Shown: in pieces, positions 1 through 10,351 of the stretch
How the letters are laid out: each line of letters opens with the position of its first letter
How positions within the stretch are numbered: the first letter of the stretch is position 1
Assembly: GCA_015143295.1 (NCBI GenBank)
Contig: CM026567.1
Coordinates: forward strand, 12,604,416-12,668,415
From: Tetracentron sinense
Lineage: Eukaryota; Streptophyta; Magnoliopsida; Trochodendrales; Trochodendraceae
Length of the DNA: 64,000 nt
Reading direction: 5' to 3'
Position numbers and translations under genes: made by a program
Notes under the pieces: model-generated
What the model saw: only the letters and a program-made list of their open reading frames with translations
Told to the model about the DNA's origin: nothing
Database searches by the model: none

Positions 1-262
1 GGGAGTGTCAACGGGCTAGATTCAACATTGTTCTAGGTTTGTCTAGGCCCAATTAATAATGAGTCAAGCCAGCCCACTTATTAATCGGTTTGGGTTGGGC
101 TTAGAAGATAAATGGATTTCAAGGGTTTAACAACTAGGCCTTATTGGGCCGAGCCAAAACCACTTGCAAGTATAGTCTAATGGTTTAGGGCGTATGCCTC
201 TAAGCCCACCCAACTATGTAATCAGGCTGGGCTGTGGGCCAGCTGGGTCCATTGACACCCCT
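1..262. mobile_element. hAT-like MITE (left end at or beyond the window edge)
   Basis: The window opens with GGGAGTGTCAACGGG and a mirrored end, TTGACACCCCTA, lies near position 262, giving imperfect terminal inverted repeats around a GC-rich interior with no coding potential. AGGGGTGTCAAT-type ends are typical of non-autonomous hAT elements in plants. The left target duplication lies outside the window, so the superfamily assignment is inferred from the ends only. Confidence 0.5.
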
Positions 263-580
263 ACCTATTTATCCCCGAAGTTTATTAAAGTAATCATGGA
301 TATTCAAAGAAACAAATGAAATAATATTCGTGTTCCTAAATATCCGAAAAAGCATTGATAATTATGATGAAATAAAAAGGACAATTTTATGGACGAATTT
401 TGGAAGCATTCACAAAATTGAAGTAGTTAAATTGTGAAAAGTTGTTGCATTGGAGCTATGCTATTTGCCTTATATTGCGACATTCAATGTAAAATATTTT
501 TAAAAAAATTTGGATGCCTACAAAAGTTAAACAAATGTAATATTCAAAATTCTCTCACTAAACAATGAAAAAATTGTTTG

Positions 581-752
581 GCCTAGTGGGTGTAGCTTAG
601 TGGTCGAAGAATGAGTCGTAAACCCAGATGTCTTGAGATCGAATCTAGGCTTCCTTAAATATCAGATGTATGGGTTGAGGGTCTCCCTATGCATCACGTG
701 AGATTAGTCCGAGTCTGGGTCAAGATATCCACGTTTACCCAAAAAGAAAAAT
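581..752 (+). mobile_element. tRNA-derived SINE
   Basis: A pol III A-box-like stretch (GTGTAGCTTAGTGGTCGAAG, near 590) is followed about 40 bp later by a B-box-like stretch (GAGATCGAATCTAGG, near 637) and an A-rich tail ending near 752. Spacing and order match a tRNA-derived plant SINE head. It is not a tRNA gene because no cloverleaf closes after the B box and unrelated sequence plus poly(A) follows. Confidence 0.65.
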
Positions 753-1148
753 TATAAATTGGGTGTCACTTTATGTACAGCGAGTCTCAATACTATGATA
801 CCTGATGGTATAAACCCTATATTATTAAAACAATGTTGATATAGATTAATGAATTTTACAGAAATCAAATGACCATAACTATGCAATATAGGATATGGAT
901 TTTCTATATGGAATCGTCATAGGATATTAATTTTACTACTCACTAGATGTGCTAGATTGAGTCGATATAATTATATAGTTAAATTAAAGAAATTTTTTAA
1001 TTAAATTCATTTAAAATTATTCTCAATAAATAAAACAAATCTCGCTTTAACCATTCCTATTATTGTTGATGACTTAGGATCGTCCCTAGCTACTACCAGA
1101 GGCATCCTCTCAGGCTGTATAGTAGTGAACCGATGATGCTAAGTATTC
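753..1148. other. AT-rich intergenic sequence
   Basis: No coding, RNA or clear repeat signal is visible in this AT-rich stretch between the SINE and the first MULE-type MITE. Confidence 0.5.
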
Positions 1149-1494
1149 AAAATAGCCGGCTTTGGATTCTCTCTGGCCCATGCCAGAAAGGTGCTCTTTG
1201 TCACCACACATTAAGCGCAAGGTGGTTGGAAAAGTCATTTCATGGGCCCCATGCTTTTGACTTCTCCAGTCATTATTTGACACATGGTAATAATTTTGAC
1301 TTCTCCAGTCATTATTTGACACATGGTAATAAAATGGTGAGATTAAGGGGGAGAGATATCAAGTGGGGAGAAGTCAAAATCAGGGGAGAAAATGAAATAA
1401 CTTCTCCCCTTTTTTGTGCCACCTGGCGCTTAATATGGAGGCCCAAGAGCACTTTTCTGGCATGGGTCAGAGAGAATCCCAAGCCAAAATAGCC
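1149..1494. mobile_element. MULE-type MITE copy 1, with 9-bp TSD
   Basis: The element body spans 1158-1485. Its ends are GGCTTTGGATTCTCTCTGG and, read inward from the other side, GGCTTGGGATTCTCTCTGA, and the inverted similarity continues about 40 bp inward. It is flanked by the perfect 9-bp direct repeat AAAATAGCC (1149-1157 and 1486-1494), the duplication length of Mutator-like elements. The interior carries a tandem doublet of a ~40-bp unit (around 1258-1330) and a second short palindrome. Short open frames inside follow from the repeats and are not genes. Confidence 0.85.
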
Positions 1495-1690
1495 TAACAT
1501 TTTTTATAGCCTTAACTGTTTCTCCTCTTTCCTTGTTCTCCATTACCAATTACCATCCGATGCTAATCACATGGAAGTTGTAAGACACTTGCCATCATCA
1601 CAATACAGCCAGAGAGGACGTCTCTGGTTATAGCCAGAGACGATCCCAAGTCCATTATTATTGTTATATGTGTAGCCTATTTCAAAGCTA

Positions 1691-2000
1691 CTTTTCAACG
1701 GCCTTGGATTGTCTCTGGCGAAGCCAGAAAGGGCGTGTCTTAGGGTTCCATAGAATAGGGGACAAGTGGTGGAGAAGTCAAAATCATGGGGCCCATGATT
1801 TTGACTTCTCCACATAGAATAAGACATTTGGCAAGAAGTGTATGAGAATAAGGGGGAGAGATATCAAATGGGGAGAAGCCAAAATCAAGAGGAGAAAATG
1901 AAATGACTTCTCCCCATTTTTATTCCAACTGTCACACAATGTATGGAACCCCGAGAGGCTTTTCTGGCTTCGCCTGAGACAATCCAAAGCCCTTTTCAAC
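1691..2000. mobile_element. MULE-type MITE copy 2, with 9-bp TSD
   Basis: The body spans 1700-1991 and starts with GGCCTTGGATTGTCTCTGG. The right end mirrors it (GGGCTTTGGATTGTCTCAGG read inward). The perfect 9-bp duplication CTTTTCAAC lies at 1691-1699 and 1992-2000. Sequence and internal inverted repeats (the 'tggagaagtcaaaatcatgg' segment) are clearly related to copies 1 and 3. Confidence 0.87.
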
Positions 2001-2013
2001 ATGTCTTACGACT

Positions 2014-2327
2014 GGGTAGCAAGGCTTTGGATTGTCTCTAGCGAAGCCAGAAAGGGCTTGTCTCGTCTCGGGTTTCCATACAATAGGTGACAAGTGGTGG
2101 AGAAGTCAAAATCATGGGACCCATGATTTTGACTTCTCCACACATATTAAGACATGTGGCGATAAGTGTATGAGAATAAGGAGGAGAGATATCAAATGGG
2201 GAGAAGTCAAAATCATGGGGAGAAAATGGAATGAATTCTCCCCATTTTTTGGCCAACTGTCGTACAATGTATGGAACCCCGAGACCAGTTTTTGGCTTCG
2301 CCAGAGACAATCCAGGCCGGGTAGCAA
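2014..2327. mobile_element. MULE-type MITE copy 3, with 9-bp TSD
   Basis: The body spans 2023-2318, with ends GGCTTTGGATTGTCTCTAG and the mirrored GGCCTGGATTGTCTCTGG. The perfect 9-bp duplication GGGTAGCAA lies at 2014-2022 and 2319-2327. It sits only 13 bp beyond the target duplication of copy 2, so two independent insertions landed almost side by side. Open frames on both strands inside it reflect its palindromic layout, not genes. Confidence 0.87.
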
Positions 2328-3146
2328 AGGAAGGTTGGTAATTGATTAGATCTAGTGCAGGGACCCAGATAGAAGGAATGGCTGCGGGCCCCACATAACT
2401 ATTAACTGCACTAAATAGTTATAGTTTAGACTACAGTTTAAAAAACAGAGAGAAAGAAAGAAGGTATGTTTTTTTTGGTTAACTCACTACACCACAAGGC
2501 ATTAGCTGAAGGTCACAAAGGAAAACACACACACTCACAAACCCATCACACACAGCCACACTCCAAACCCTTGTAAGCTTCACCTAAACACTCCTCAAAA
2601 CGGGTACTAACCATTTGAGGCGTGATGGAACTTATAAGGGGGATGGAGCTCGGAAGTTCTTCCGATGTGGGACTAAACACCGAAGTTGGTTTTTTTTGGT
2701 TAGAAAGAAGGTATGTTTACGTGCAAAAGAAAACACTGATATGGTCAGCAGTGGGACCCAGTCTATCTCCACCAGTCACGACATTGATTTCTTAAATTGA
2801 AAATCAAGTTTACCCATTTTGGACTATAGGACAGATATGAGCGCCCCCACAAATTTGAAAGGCCCCCCCCCCCCCCCCCCTCTCTGCAATAGAGGTTGAA
2901 AAAAAGGAAATGTTTGGTGGATTTTGTGGAGGGTGTGGAAACCCAATCACTCAATGACTGTTGAATGATGATGAGACAAATGGTGATGAACTGTTTTGCT
3001 TCAAAAGGAGGAGACTTGCTCCGAGTAAAGCTCTGGGATTCCCTGTCAACCCCGTGTCCTTTGTCTCTTCAACCTTCTCATCCTTAGAACCCAAAGTAAA
3101 GACTAAAGAGAGATTTATTACTTTTCTTTTGTTTCACAGTCAAAAT
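2319..3146. other. Non-coding stretch with a USE/TATA-like promoter (minus) and poly(C) tract
   Basis: No gene is visible. On the minus strand a plant snRNA-type upstream element (GTCCCACATCG, near 2674-2664) is followed 26 nt later by TATAAG; see the separate entry. A run of about 20 C residues at 2863-2882 is followed by TCTCTGC. Confidence 0.4.
2630..2675 (-). promoter_or_regulatory. USE + TATA bipartite promoter-like element
   Basis: Reading the minus strand, GTCCCACATCG is followed after exactly 26 nt by TATAAG. This motif pair and spacing are those of plant pol III snRNA-type promoters (U6/U3 class; RTCCCACATCG upstream sequence element). No snRNA body is recognisable downstream, and a T-run (CCCGTTTTGAGG) comes soon after. 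It may be a repeat-borne promoter mimic. Confidence 0.4.
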
Positions 3147-3358
3147 CATGGTTTTAAAAAAGCCGAAACCGTTACGTAACGCCCGTTATGTAACGGTTTC
3201 GGTGAACACCGTTACCGTTACGTTACACCTACATATTTTTTTTCCATTTATTGTGATTTTTTTGATTTTTTAAGCCAAAAAAAAAACTCCGTAAAGGCCG
3301 AAACCGTTACGTAAGGCTGTGTCTGTTATGGTGTCCGAAACCTTGTTTTTGAACCTTG
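3147..3358. mobile_element. 'CCGTTACG' MITE, copy 1
   Basis: A ~210-bp repeat begins near CATGGTTTTAAAAAAGCCG and ends near GTTTTTGAACCTTGG. It contains AAACCGTTACGTAACG palindromes, a central T-rich stretch and a mirrored AAACCGTTACG near the far end. A second copy in the opposite orientation lies at 44821-45022. Two near-full copies of the same length in one window show a dispersed short inverted-repeat element; its superfamily is unclear. Confidence 0.7.
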
Positions 3359-3545
3359 GTCAAAATACTATTATCAACCACACCCATCTCTATCAACTAA
3401 GACTTACAGTTTCATTTAAGCCTTCTTCACCTTTTGGTTTCACTTTAAGTAGTGAATGGGAAGTGGGTTTTGGGTTGTAGTTGCAGAAAAGGAAGAAGAT
3501 AAAAAACCAGGTTGGTCTCTTCATCTCTTCTTGTTCTTGTTCTTG

Positions 3546-4003
3546 TTCTATGGTATTGGTGAAGATTGAGAGTAAATGGGCTTTTGGGGATAGTTGCAGA
3601 AGAGAATGTACCTGTTTTTATCGTCTTTCAAGCATTATGAGTGTTAGAAATGGAGTTCATTTTGAATGTGAAATGGGTTTTGAGATTTCAGCTGCAAGAG
3701 AAGAAAGACATGTTATTGTGTTTCTGTTTTAATTTGCTAATTTTAATTTTTTCTAATTGAGAAATACCATTTCCTCTATTGGGTCATGCTATGGTAATGG
3801 TGAAGATTGAGAGTAAATGGGCTTTCTGAGATAGTTGCAGAAGAAAGTGTATCCAGGTGCTAAGCTGTTCTTATTGTCTTTCAAGTATTATGAGTGTTAG
3901 CAATGGAGTGCATTTTGTATATGAAATGGGTTTTGAGATTTCAGCTGCAAGAGAAGAAAGACATGTTATGTGTTACTGTTATAATTTTCTAATTTTACTT
4001 TTT
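3546..4003. repeat. Imperfect tandem duplication, ~241-bp period
   Basis: The block from 3546 to about 3745 recurs from 3788 to about 4003 with an offset of 241 bp. Both copies contain GAAGATTGAGAGTAAATGGG, TTTCAAGNATTATGAGTG and TTTGAGATTTCAGCTGCAAG. They lie directly upstream of the ABIL pseudogene and may belong to its 5' leader. Neither copy encodes a recognisable protein. Confidence 0.75.
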
Positions 4004-5064
4004 ATATTTTAGTTTTTGGTGGGGGTCACTTGGCATTATTTCAGTATTGAATTGGAAGTGCTTTAAAAAAAGTATGAATGGATTTTTTGGTTCTGATTGC
4101 TGAGGTAAAGACAGGTACAGTTTTTGAATTATACTTTATAGTAATTTCACAGAGGATAAATGATTATTGTTGCAGAAGAAGAAGGAAACCCAATTTGAGT
4201 TTCCCCTTCATGGAAAACATGTCTTCATCTTCTTCACTGTCTATCCCTCAAGAAGCATCGAATTATGATGAGCTCTCCATGCAGCAGAGCTTGCTCTTCT
4301 CAGACAGTCTCAAGGTACACTTGCTTCTATTCTTGTTCTCTTTTGTGGTGGTTAGGTTTGCAAAACAAAAAAAGTGTTTCCCTTTATTGAATGGAATCAG
4401 GGGAGGTTTTTCATGATCCCTAAAATTGGTGCAAAAAACATAAATCCTAGGTTTTGATATTCCTGGCTGTTATCGGAGAACAGAATATGACAATTTAAGT
4501 ATACCAGTATAACATGGCTTTCATGAATTATTGATGATTTTTTCTTTTGTTCCTCATCTTCATAAACAAAGCTTCTTTGCTGAAGTTAAAACTGCAGTTC
4601 TATTGGGTCTATTTTCTGCATACAAGCTTTATACTACCGAATAATTTTGAGTTCCTGCAACTCCGAAGAATTTTATAAGAATTTCCTGAAATGGGTTTTG
4701 AATTTCATATTCATGTTGCACTTGGATTTTCAGGATTTGAAGAATCTTAGAACTCAGTTGTACTCAGCAGCAGAGTATTTTGAACTATCTTATACCAACG
4801 ATGACCAGAAACAGATGTGAGTCACACTCATTCTACTTCTCTAGACTGGAGATTTTGTTCTCCTCTTATATATCTCATATTCTAATTTTTTTTATATTAT
4901 GCAATACATGTAGAGTGGTGGATACCTTGAAAGAATATGCCATTAAAGCTCTCATTAATACCGTCGACCATTTGGGTTCTGTGACATACAAGGTTAATGG
5001 CCTCTTGGATGCAAAGGTTGATGAAGTTTCCATAACGGAGTTTCGAGTCTCTTGCATTGAACAG

Positions 5065-6076
5065 GTTCTCTTTGACATTTTCACTTCTTCTGTATTTAGT
5101 GGAATTGTCTATGGTCTTAGATTTGTTTCAAACAATTAAAGAAATTAAAATCTAAACGAATGAAACATTTGTGGTCAAAAAATACTTTACAACTAGTATC
5201 AAATTATAAATTCTTCGTATCTACTTCCAATTTAGATGGAATCTTAAAGAATCCTGGGCAACAACACTAACAGTGAAGACTTTTGCGGTCAAAAACTTGA
5301 CAAGATTTTTTTTAAAAAAGGACTTGGATTCAAGTCTGAAAACCATCTGATCAATCTCCGGACCATGAACTCAATTAAGGAAATAAAAACCTCGAAATTA
5401 ATCTCAAAATTGAAGAGCCTTCAGTAATCTATTGTAGGATCAGGAGTTTCTCATGATAAAATAAGGAAAGATGCCTGGAAATGCTTCTGTTCTTCGAAAC
5501 TCTACTTCTGCCATAGCTGTAGAAAATGAAGGGAAACACTTGCTATGGAGAGCTCATTTTTGAAACCTTTACCTCATCTTTTTAAGATGTAAAAAATTCA
5601 AAAGAGCCAAAACACCATTCATGGACACTTTCCTAGTTGTTCAATTTTTGTTAACCTTGTATGCAATATGCCTAGCAAACTGAAATCTATCCTTGTAAAT
5701 ACATTTGCATCTCTCTTAGATTACTAAAACCAGAAGAAAGAAAAATGCGATAGAAACTGTTTTTCCAAAAATTGATTGATTATAGCATATTAAATAAGTA
5801 AATGCATCAGGATGGAAGGAAAAAAAGTTTTCCTGCCTATCTGTGCCATTCGTATTGCACCACATTCAGGGGAGTCGCACATCACAAACCACCATTTGAT
5901 GGATCCTAAATTGGTTCATCTTAGGCTAACAATTGACCCAATCAAATAATATTCACCATCTAATTTTATTGCATTCCTTGGACAATCAGAAAAGTGTGGG
6001 GAAGAGTTCCGAAAAGCATTTCTAGAAGATCTCCTCTGGTGAGACCATGAAGGCCCAACCATCCTTCATGTATGCA
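5065..6076. other. Large intron 3 of the ABIL pseudogene
   Basis: Non-coding, AT-rich. Together with the SINE insertion at about 6077-6388 it makes the intron about 1.4 kb, much larger than the others in this locus. Confidence 0.6.
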
Positions 6077-6388
6077 AGGGTTGGTGCAGTTAGTTAGCAT
6101 CTTGGGTTTACTCCCTGTGGTTGTGTATTCAATTCCCACTACTCAACTTAAACTGGTGTCTGTAGGGAAAATTCTGAGTGGGTTGGTGCTGACACCCGAA
6201 GGGACTATTCCTTTTTTTTATTTTGGACACTCTAGGTGTCCCCAACCCTTTGGGTTAGGACTAATCCCCGAGAGTGCGACGAGAGCCCGCAACCCACCAC
6301 CCCAGGTAAGCCCGGAAAATCTGTGCGGGACTGAATGGGACTATTCCTTGCCCGAAAGGGTTTGGGACACCCTCCATTACCAAAAAAA
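6077..6388 (+). mobile_element. SINE interrupted by a second, inverted SINE fragment
   Basis: The outer SINE starts near TTGGTGCAGTTAGTTAGCAT (A-box-like), has a B-box-like TGTGTATTCAATTCCC (near 6122) and ends in CCTCCATTACCAAAAAAA. At its 3' part a 123-bp segment (6214-6336) is inserted in reverse orientation (T-run first), flanked by the perfect 13-bp duplication GGGACTATTCCTT (6201-6213 and 6337-6349). The inserted piece resembles the 3' half of the same SINE group (gggga..acacc..poly(A) on the minus strand) and lacks pol III boxes, so it is 5'-truncated. Confidence 0.7.
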
Positions 6389-7952
6389 TGTTATAGGAGG
6401 AGAGCTTCTTCCCTTCCTCCTGCCCCAACACTTTACTATAGAGATAATTAGTTTAGTAATACAGACTACTAACATCTTTTCCTTTAGCGACCTGTATTTT
6501 AGAGATTACGGACATGCCAAGAGTATATCGATCACTAGGGCCTTTCCCAACAGTCATTGGTGATAAAGACTCCGAAATACCATAAGCGGTACATCTTGTC
6601 AGGTAGTAATACTTTTCTGTTCTCTTATTAAACTCTTTAAAATTGCTTTCTAGAATATTTATTCTTAGTCATACTACTAAGAAAAAATGTTTGTGTTTTC
6701 CTGGTTTGCTCGAATTTTATGCTCAGCTGGGGAGACCATGCATGGTGCTGGCCGCACTAAGTCAAAATATCAAGGGAGATGATGAAGACAACTGGCTTCA
6801 ATTTAAGAATGGTATATTTTTGCATGGTTTAATCTTTTGCATTGTACCATTACTTACGGATGGGATGCAAGATCTTGGTGTCATTTAATCATTTTATAAT
6901 GTGAGTATTTTGCTTCAGCCATTCGAGCAACAATTAGAGAGACCCCATCATCTTCATTCAGGTAAAAACGAACACTATATATTTGTACTTCAGGAGATTG
7001 AAGTTCCTAATGCATTGTTAGTGACCTGAATTCACCAATATAATGGTTCAATTTATTGGATTCTCCATGCAGAAAAGGGCATTCTCCATCACCTTCTCGA
7101 TGGAGTTCCCTACGACCTGGAACCTTTGCGTTCACTGGCAATATGTCCAACAAAGAACTGGGTTTGTACAGATGGATTTGTTAATTCTGAACTACTTTGT
7201 TTTGGTGAAACCTTGATAATGTGTTCTTTATGTGTTGGTGTAAAGGTCTCTTGTTGGAGATGTTCTACTGATGATTTTTGTTTATAAATCATAGAAGCGA
7301 ACGATCTCACCACAACGATTTCCACTCTTACATTCTGGATCTCTCTCTAGTAGGTCAACCACTCCTCTCTCAAGTAGGCCGACCACTCCTCTCTCGAGTA
7401 GGCCGACCACTCCAAACTCTTCTAATGGAAGACGACGGGTAAGCACAGGAGAACGGAGTGTTTAGTACATTCTACTCACTTCATATTTTCTTCATTAGTA
7501 GTAGTGTGGTACTACTACTATCATATTTTGGGAATGAATATATTCTTTTACTTTTATTATCTCTAAACCTAATTTTCTGAAAATATTTAACAAATTTCAC
7601 TTCATTTTTTCTTCATTAATAGTTCTATCACATTTTAGGAATGAATATACTCTTTAACTTCATGGAACATGAACTCAATCTAGGAATTGCTCCGAGAACG
7701 AGGGCTACCCTTCCAACTCGATTTCACCTCCTCCTAGTCTGGAAGGACGGAATTTATTATCCTAGTATACTTGTAACCTTGGAAATTTGCCTCTTATTGT
7801 GCCAGTACCCTTCGGAGCCTCGGAAATCAGCTTCAATGCGTCTCCAAGCTGAAAGAGACAGCCCGAAGGAGATCGAACAATACCCCAGCAAAAGTAAACG
7901 TCTCCTCAAAGCCTTACTCAGCCGACACAAGTCTTACTTGGATGAATACTAA

Positions 7953-9221
7953 GAAAGAAAGGAAGATAGAAAAACATACATGAGGCATGGAAGAAAGCAG
8001 GGAACGTTAAGTACCAGCTTTTTCAACTTTACTTTTACCTTTCCTTTTCTTTTTCCTTCTCGTTTGTACCCCAATATGTAGAAGTACTTGTTTTCAAGTG
8101 AGATAATTAGATAATTTTATTTTTTGTGGATAAGTTCTATCTCATATCATGGAGAATTGCTTTGTATTCCGCGGATTGTACAATACCCTTGACGCTAGAC
8201 GTTAAATTTATCACAGTGATTTTAAAATCATGTCAATTTTTTATTCACATCTAACGAAAACTATCCATGATTCAACTTTAATCTAATCTGATACAATTTT
8301 ATACACTTTGCCTAGTTCTCTATTCAAATTGTATGGCATCCAGTTGTCTAGGCCACTGTAAAAATTTACATTATTATTCAGAATTCTGTTCATTGTATGG
8401 ACTAAATAACGTAAAAATGAATTTACAAGCAAATACTAAGATCGACTTCTCTTGGATATCTGATTGTCCAATGTGTGGCATCCGCTGGCATGGAGTTCAT
8501 TAGTGCACAAGATGCCAATAATAACTACTAAGAGTCATAGTATAAGATTAATTTTATGATCCAATTTACGGATCAAAAAAAAAATTATGATCCAGTTTGA
8601 TTTTCAGTGAAATGACTTTCACAATCCAACTTGAATTCAATAAGTTAATTGCAAGTTGATTTTCTGGTTATCCAATTTCCTTTCTAGAGATTATAGCCCA
8701 CAAACCAAGAAGTCATACTGCAACCCAAACTAAGGGAAGATTTAATGGTTGTTTGAGTTTAAATCAAGTTACAAATTCATCAGCTGGAGAAACCAGCAGT
8801 TTTAATGAGAAAACTAATCAATTGATGTCACAATTCCATCCCCGACCCACATTCTTCAAACGTTTTCGTGGAAAGTGTTCGAATTGTCTACAAATGCACT
8901 AAACAATGCACGGAGATATCTTGCCTCAACTGCCTCAAAATGCTTGAATCAACACAAAAACAACCAGAGGAAGATGAGAGCTTGGGAAACATCATCTGTA
9001 CTCTTACTATAAAGAGAGAGGGTCATCTATGCTGAATCTCATGTGCAGTAAATATCCAATTCTTAGATGAAAATCAAACTAGTCGGCTGATTTTAAGTTT
9101 TTAACCATCTTCTTTTATCTACTGTTCATCATATATCTTTTATTTATTAATTTTAAATACATTAGAATGGACAGCTCAATTTATTAGATCTCCTAGGAGG
9201 GAGAAATGAAGGCGTGGGCAC
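7953..9221. other. Intergenic, no gene recognised
   Basis: AT-rich sequence after the ABIL stop codon, probably beginning with its 3' UTR. I see no exon-like stretch, inverted repeat or RNA gene that I can support. Confidence 0.4.
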
Positions 9222-9471
9222 CATCTGCCTTTTCACTTTGTCTGGCTGCAACTGCAATTGGAGATGGAAGTTGAATAGGAAAACTAATTGAAGGTTTACA
9301 AGCATTGTTTTTATGTGAAATCAAGACCAGTTCATGTCCACCGTAGGGGAGTAATAACTGTTATTAGAACAAGCGAGTTTTAGGCATTATGAATCAGCAC
9401 CTCCTTATCGACAACTATTGCTGCGTAGATCAGGGATGCATTCTCCTCAGACTCATAATCTACTTCCACGT
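9222..9471 (-). pseudogene. KEOPS/EKC complex subunit Pcc1 (LAGE3) gene fragment, two exons
   Basis: Pcc1/LAGE3 is the small dimerising subunit of the KEOPS/EKC complex needed for the universal tRNA t6A modification. On the minus strand, exon A (9471-9401) follows CACAG and encodes VEVDYESEENASLIYAAI then VVDKE, ending at GAG|GTGCTG. Exon B (9251-9222) follows TTGCAG and encodes LQPDKVKRQM, ending at ATG|GTGCCC. Joined, they give the conserved family block VDKE-LQPDKVKRQM. The N-terminal start exon and the C-terminal helix exon are not found within 1 kb on either side, so I call a fragment. A far-away missing exon cannot be fully excluded. Confidence 0.65.
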
Positions 9472-9621
9472 CTGTGCAGATAAAATTTCAGTAAGATGGA
9501 AGCCTTGTAAAATAGAATGGGCATGAGAGAGAAAAGATGAAAAATAGATACAAAGTTCATTTGACCAATTGTTACACATAATCACTCACATATCCTTAGA
9601 ACTGCAAACATTTTAGCAGTT

Positions 9622-9831
9622 TCAGAAATTATATGAATTTTCACATCTGAGATGGTGAAAAAGATGCTGGCAAATGGTCACAAAAATTAAATTTCTAAAT
9701 TGGATAATTTGTGCATCCATATTGCTCATTTCTTGAAGTAGAGCTTCCCCTAGGTCAGACACATCAGATAGGGGATAACAACAACCTGCATGTATACCGG
9801 AGGTTCTGATAATATTATATGTGATTACCAT
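9622..9831 (-). other. Possible orphan exon, unidentified
   Basis: After ACATGCAG on the minus strand (near 9788) an open stretch encodes SDVSDLGEALLQEMSNMDAQ. Composition and the preceding acceptor look exon-like, but no donor GT follows at the natural end and I recognise no family. It may belong to the same lost locus as the Pcc1 exons or be chance. Confidence 0.2.
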
Positions 9832-10029
9832 CTATAATACTAAGATTGTCGAATTTAGTTGATTTCCATTTACTATAGGTTTTCACATTTTAACAGGTCC
9901 ACTGTATACCCATTACCCACATAAATTGTGGGGATATCTTAGTGTAAGATGCCACATTTCTGAATACCAACAATCTTTAACTGTATCTAGGCACCACAGC
10001 CTAAAGGAATTTGGATTTGGCCCATCATA

Positions 10030-10210
10030 GACTTTTTTTTTTTTTTGGGTAATGGAGGGTGTCTCAAAGCCTTTTCAAGCCAAGGACTAGTCCCCTCAGG
10101 TATCCGCACCGACCCACTCGCAATTTTCCCTACGGATGGCGGGTAGTCAAGGAGTAGGAGTTGAACACACGATCACAGGGAGAAAACCCGGGATGCTAGC
10201 CAACTGCAAA
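10030..10210 (-). mobile_element. tRNA-derived SINE (minus)
   Basis: On the minus strand the element begins near TTGCAGTTGGCTAGCATCCC (A-box-like), has a B-box-like CGTGTGTTCAACTCC and ends GACACCCTCCATTACCC followed by A(12). The 3' half closely matches the SINE in the ABIL intron (..GGGTNGGTGC..GGGACTAGTCC..ACACCCTCCATTACC), so both belong to one family. Confidence 0.7.
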
Positions 10211-10351
10211 AGAGATTTTAAACATAAAAAGTAACACCCCTGACCCCACATTCAACATTATGAAATATGAACACTGCATTCTCCAGACATAGAGAAAAGA
10301 ATTGGAAAAAAAAAGCATTGGTTCCATACCCTTCAACCAGGAACTACATAC

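Larger units (their letters stand above)
4210..7952 (+). pseudogene. ABIL (Abl-interactor-like, SCAR/WAVE complex subunit) pseudogene, nine exons
   Basis: ABIL proteins are subunits of the SCAR/WAVE complex that activates Arp2/3 actin nucleation. Exons read: 4210-4314 (start MENMSSSSS), 4734-4816, 4914-5064, 6503-6602, 6727-6811, 6919-6961, 7073-7161, 7295-7438 and 7806-7952 (stop TAA, C-terminus KSYLDEY). Diagnostic family stretches are DLKNLRTQLYSAAEYFE, GLLDAKVDEVSITEFR, TPKYHKRYIL and EPRKSASMRL. Three defects are visible. Exon 4 has an in-frame TAG at 6536-6538, just before the conserved GLSQQSLV. Exon 5 loses the frame near 6776 (consistent with about 8 nt missing) between YQGR and DDEDNW. 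The only AG acceptor for exon 8 (7293-7294) is out of phase with the upstream exon. Short RP/STTP repeats occupy exon 8. The symbol (ABIL2, 3 or other) cannot be assigned; pseudogene status is an inference from these lesions. Confidence 0.85.

Noticed and set aside
1133-2394. Several 60-120-codon frames on both strands
   Set aside because: They lie in the inverted-repeat MULE MITEs and read the same repeat units; no protein family.
2863-2882. Poly(C) run as a functional G-quadruplex element
   Set aside because: A single homopolymer of uncertain length, possibly inflated by sequencing; no further support.
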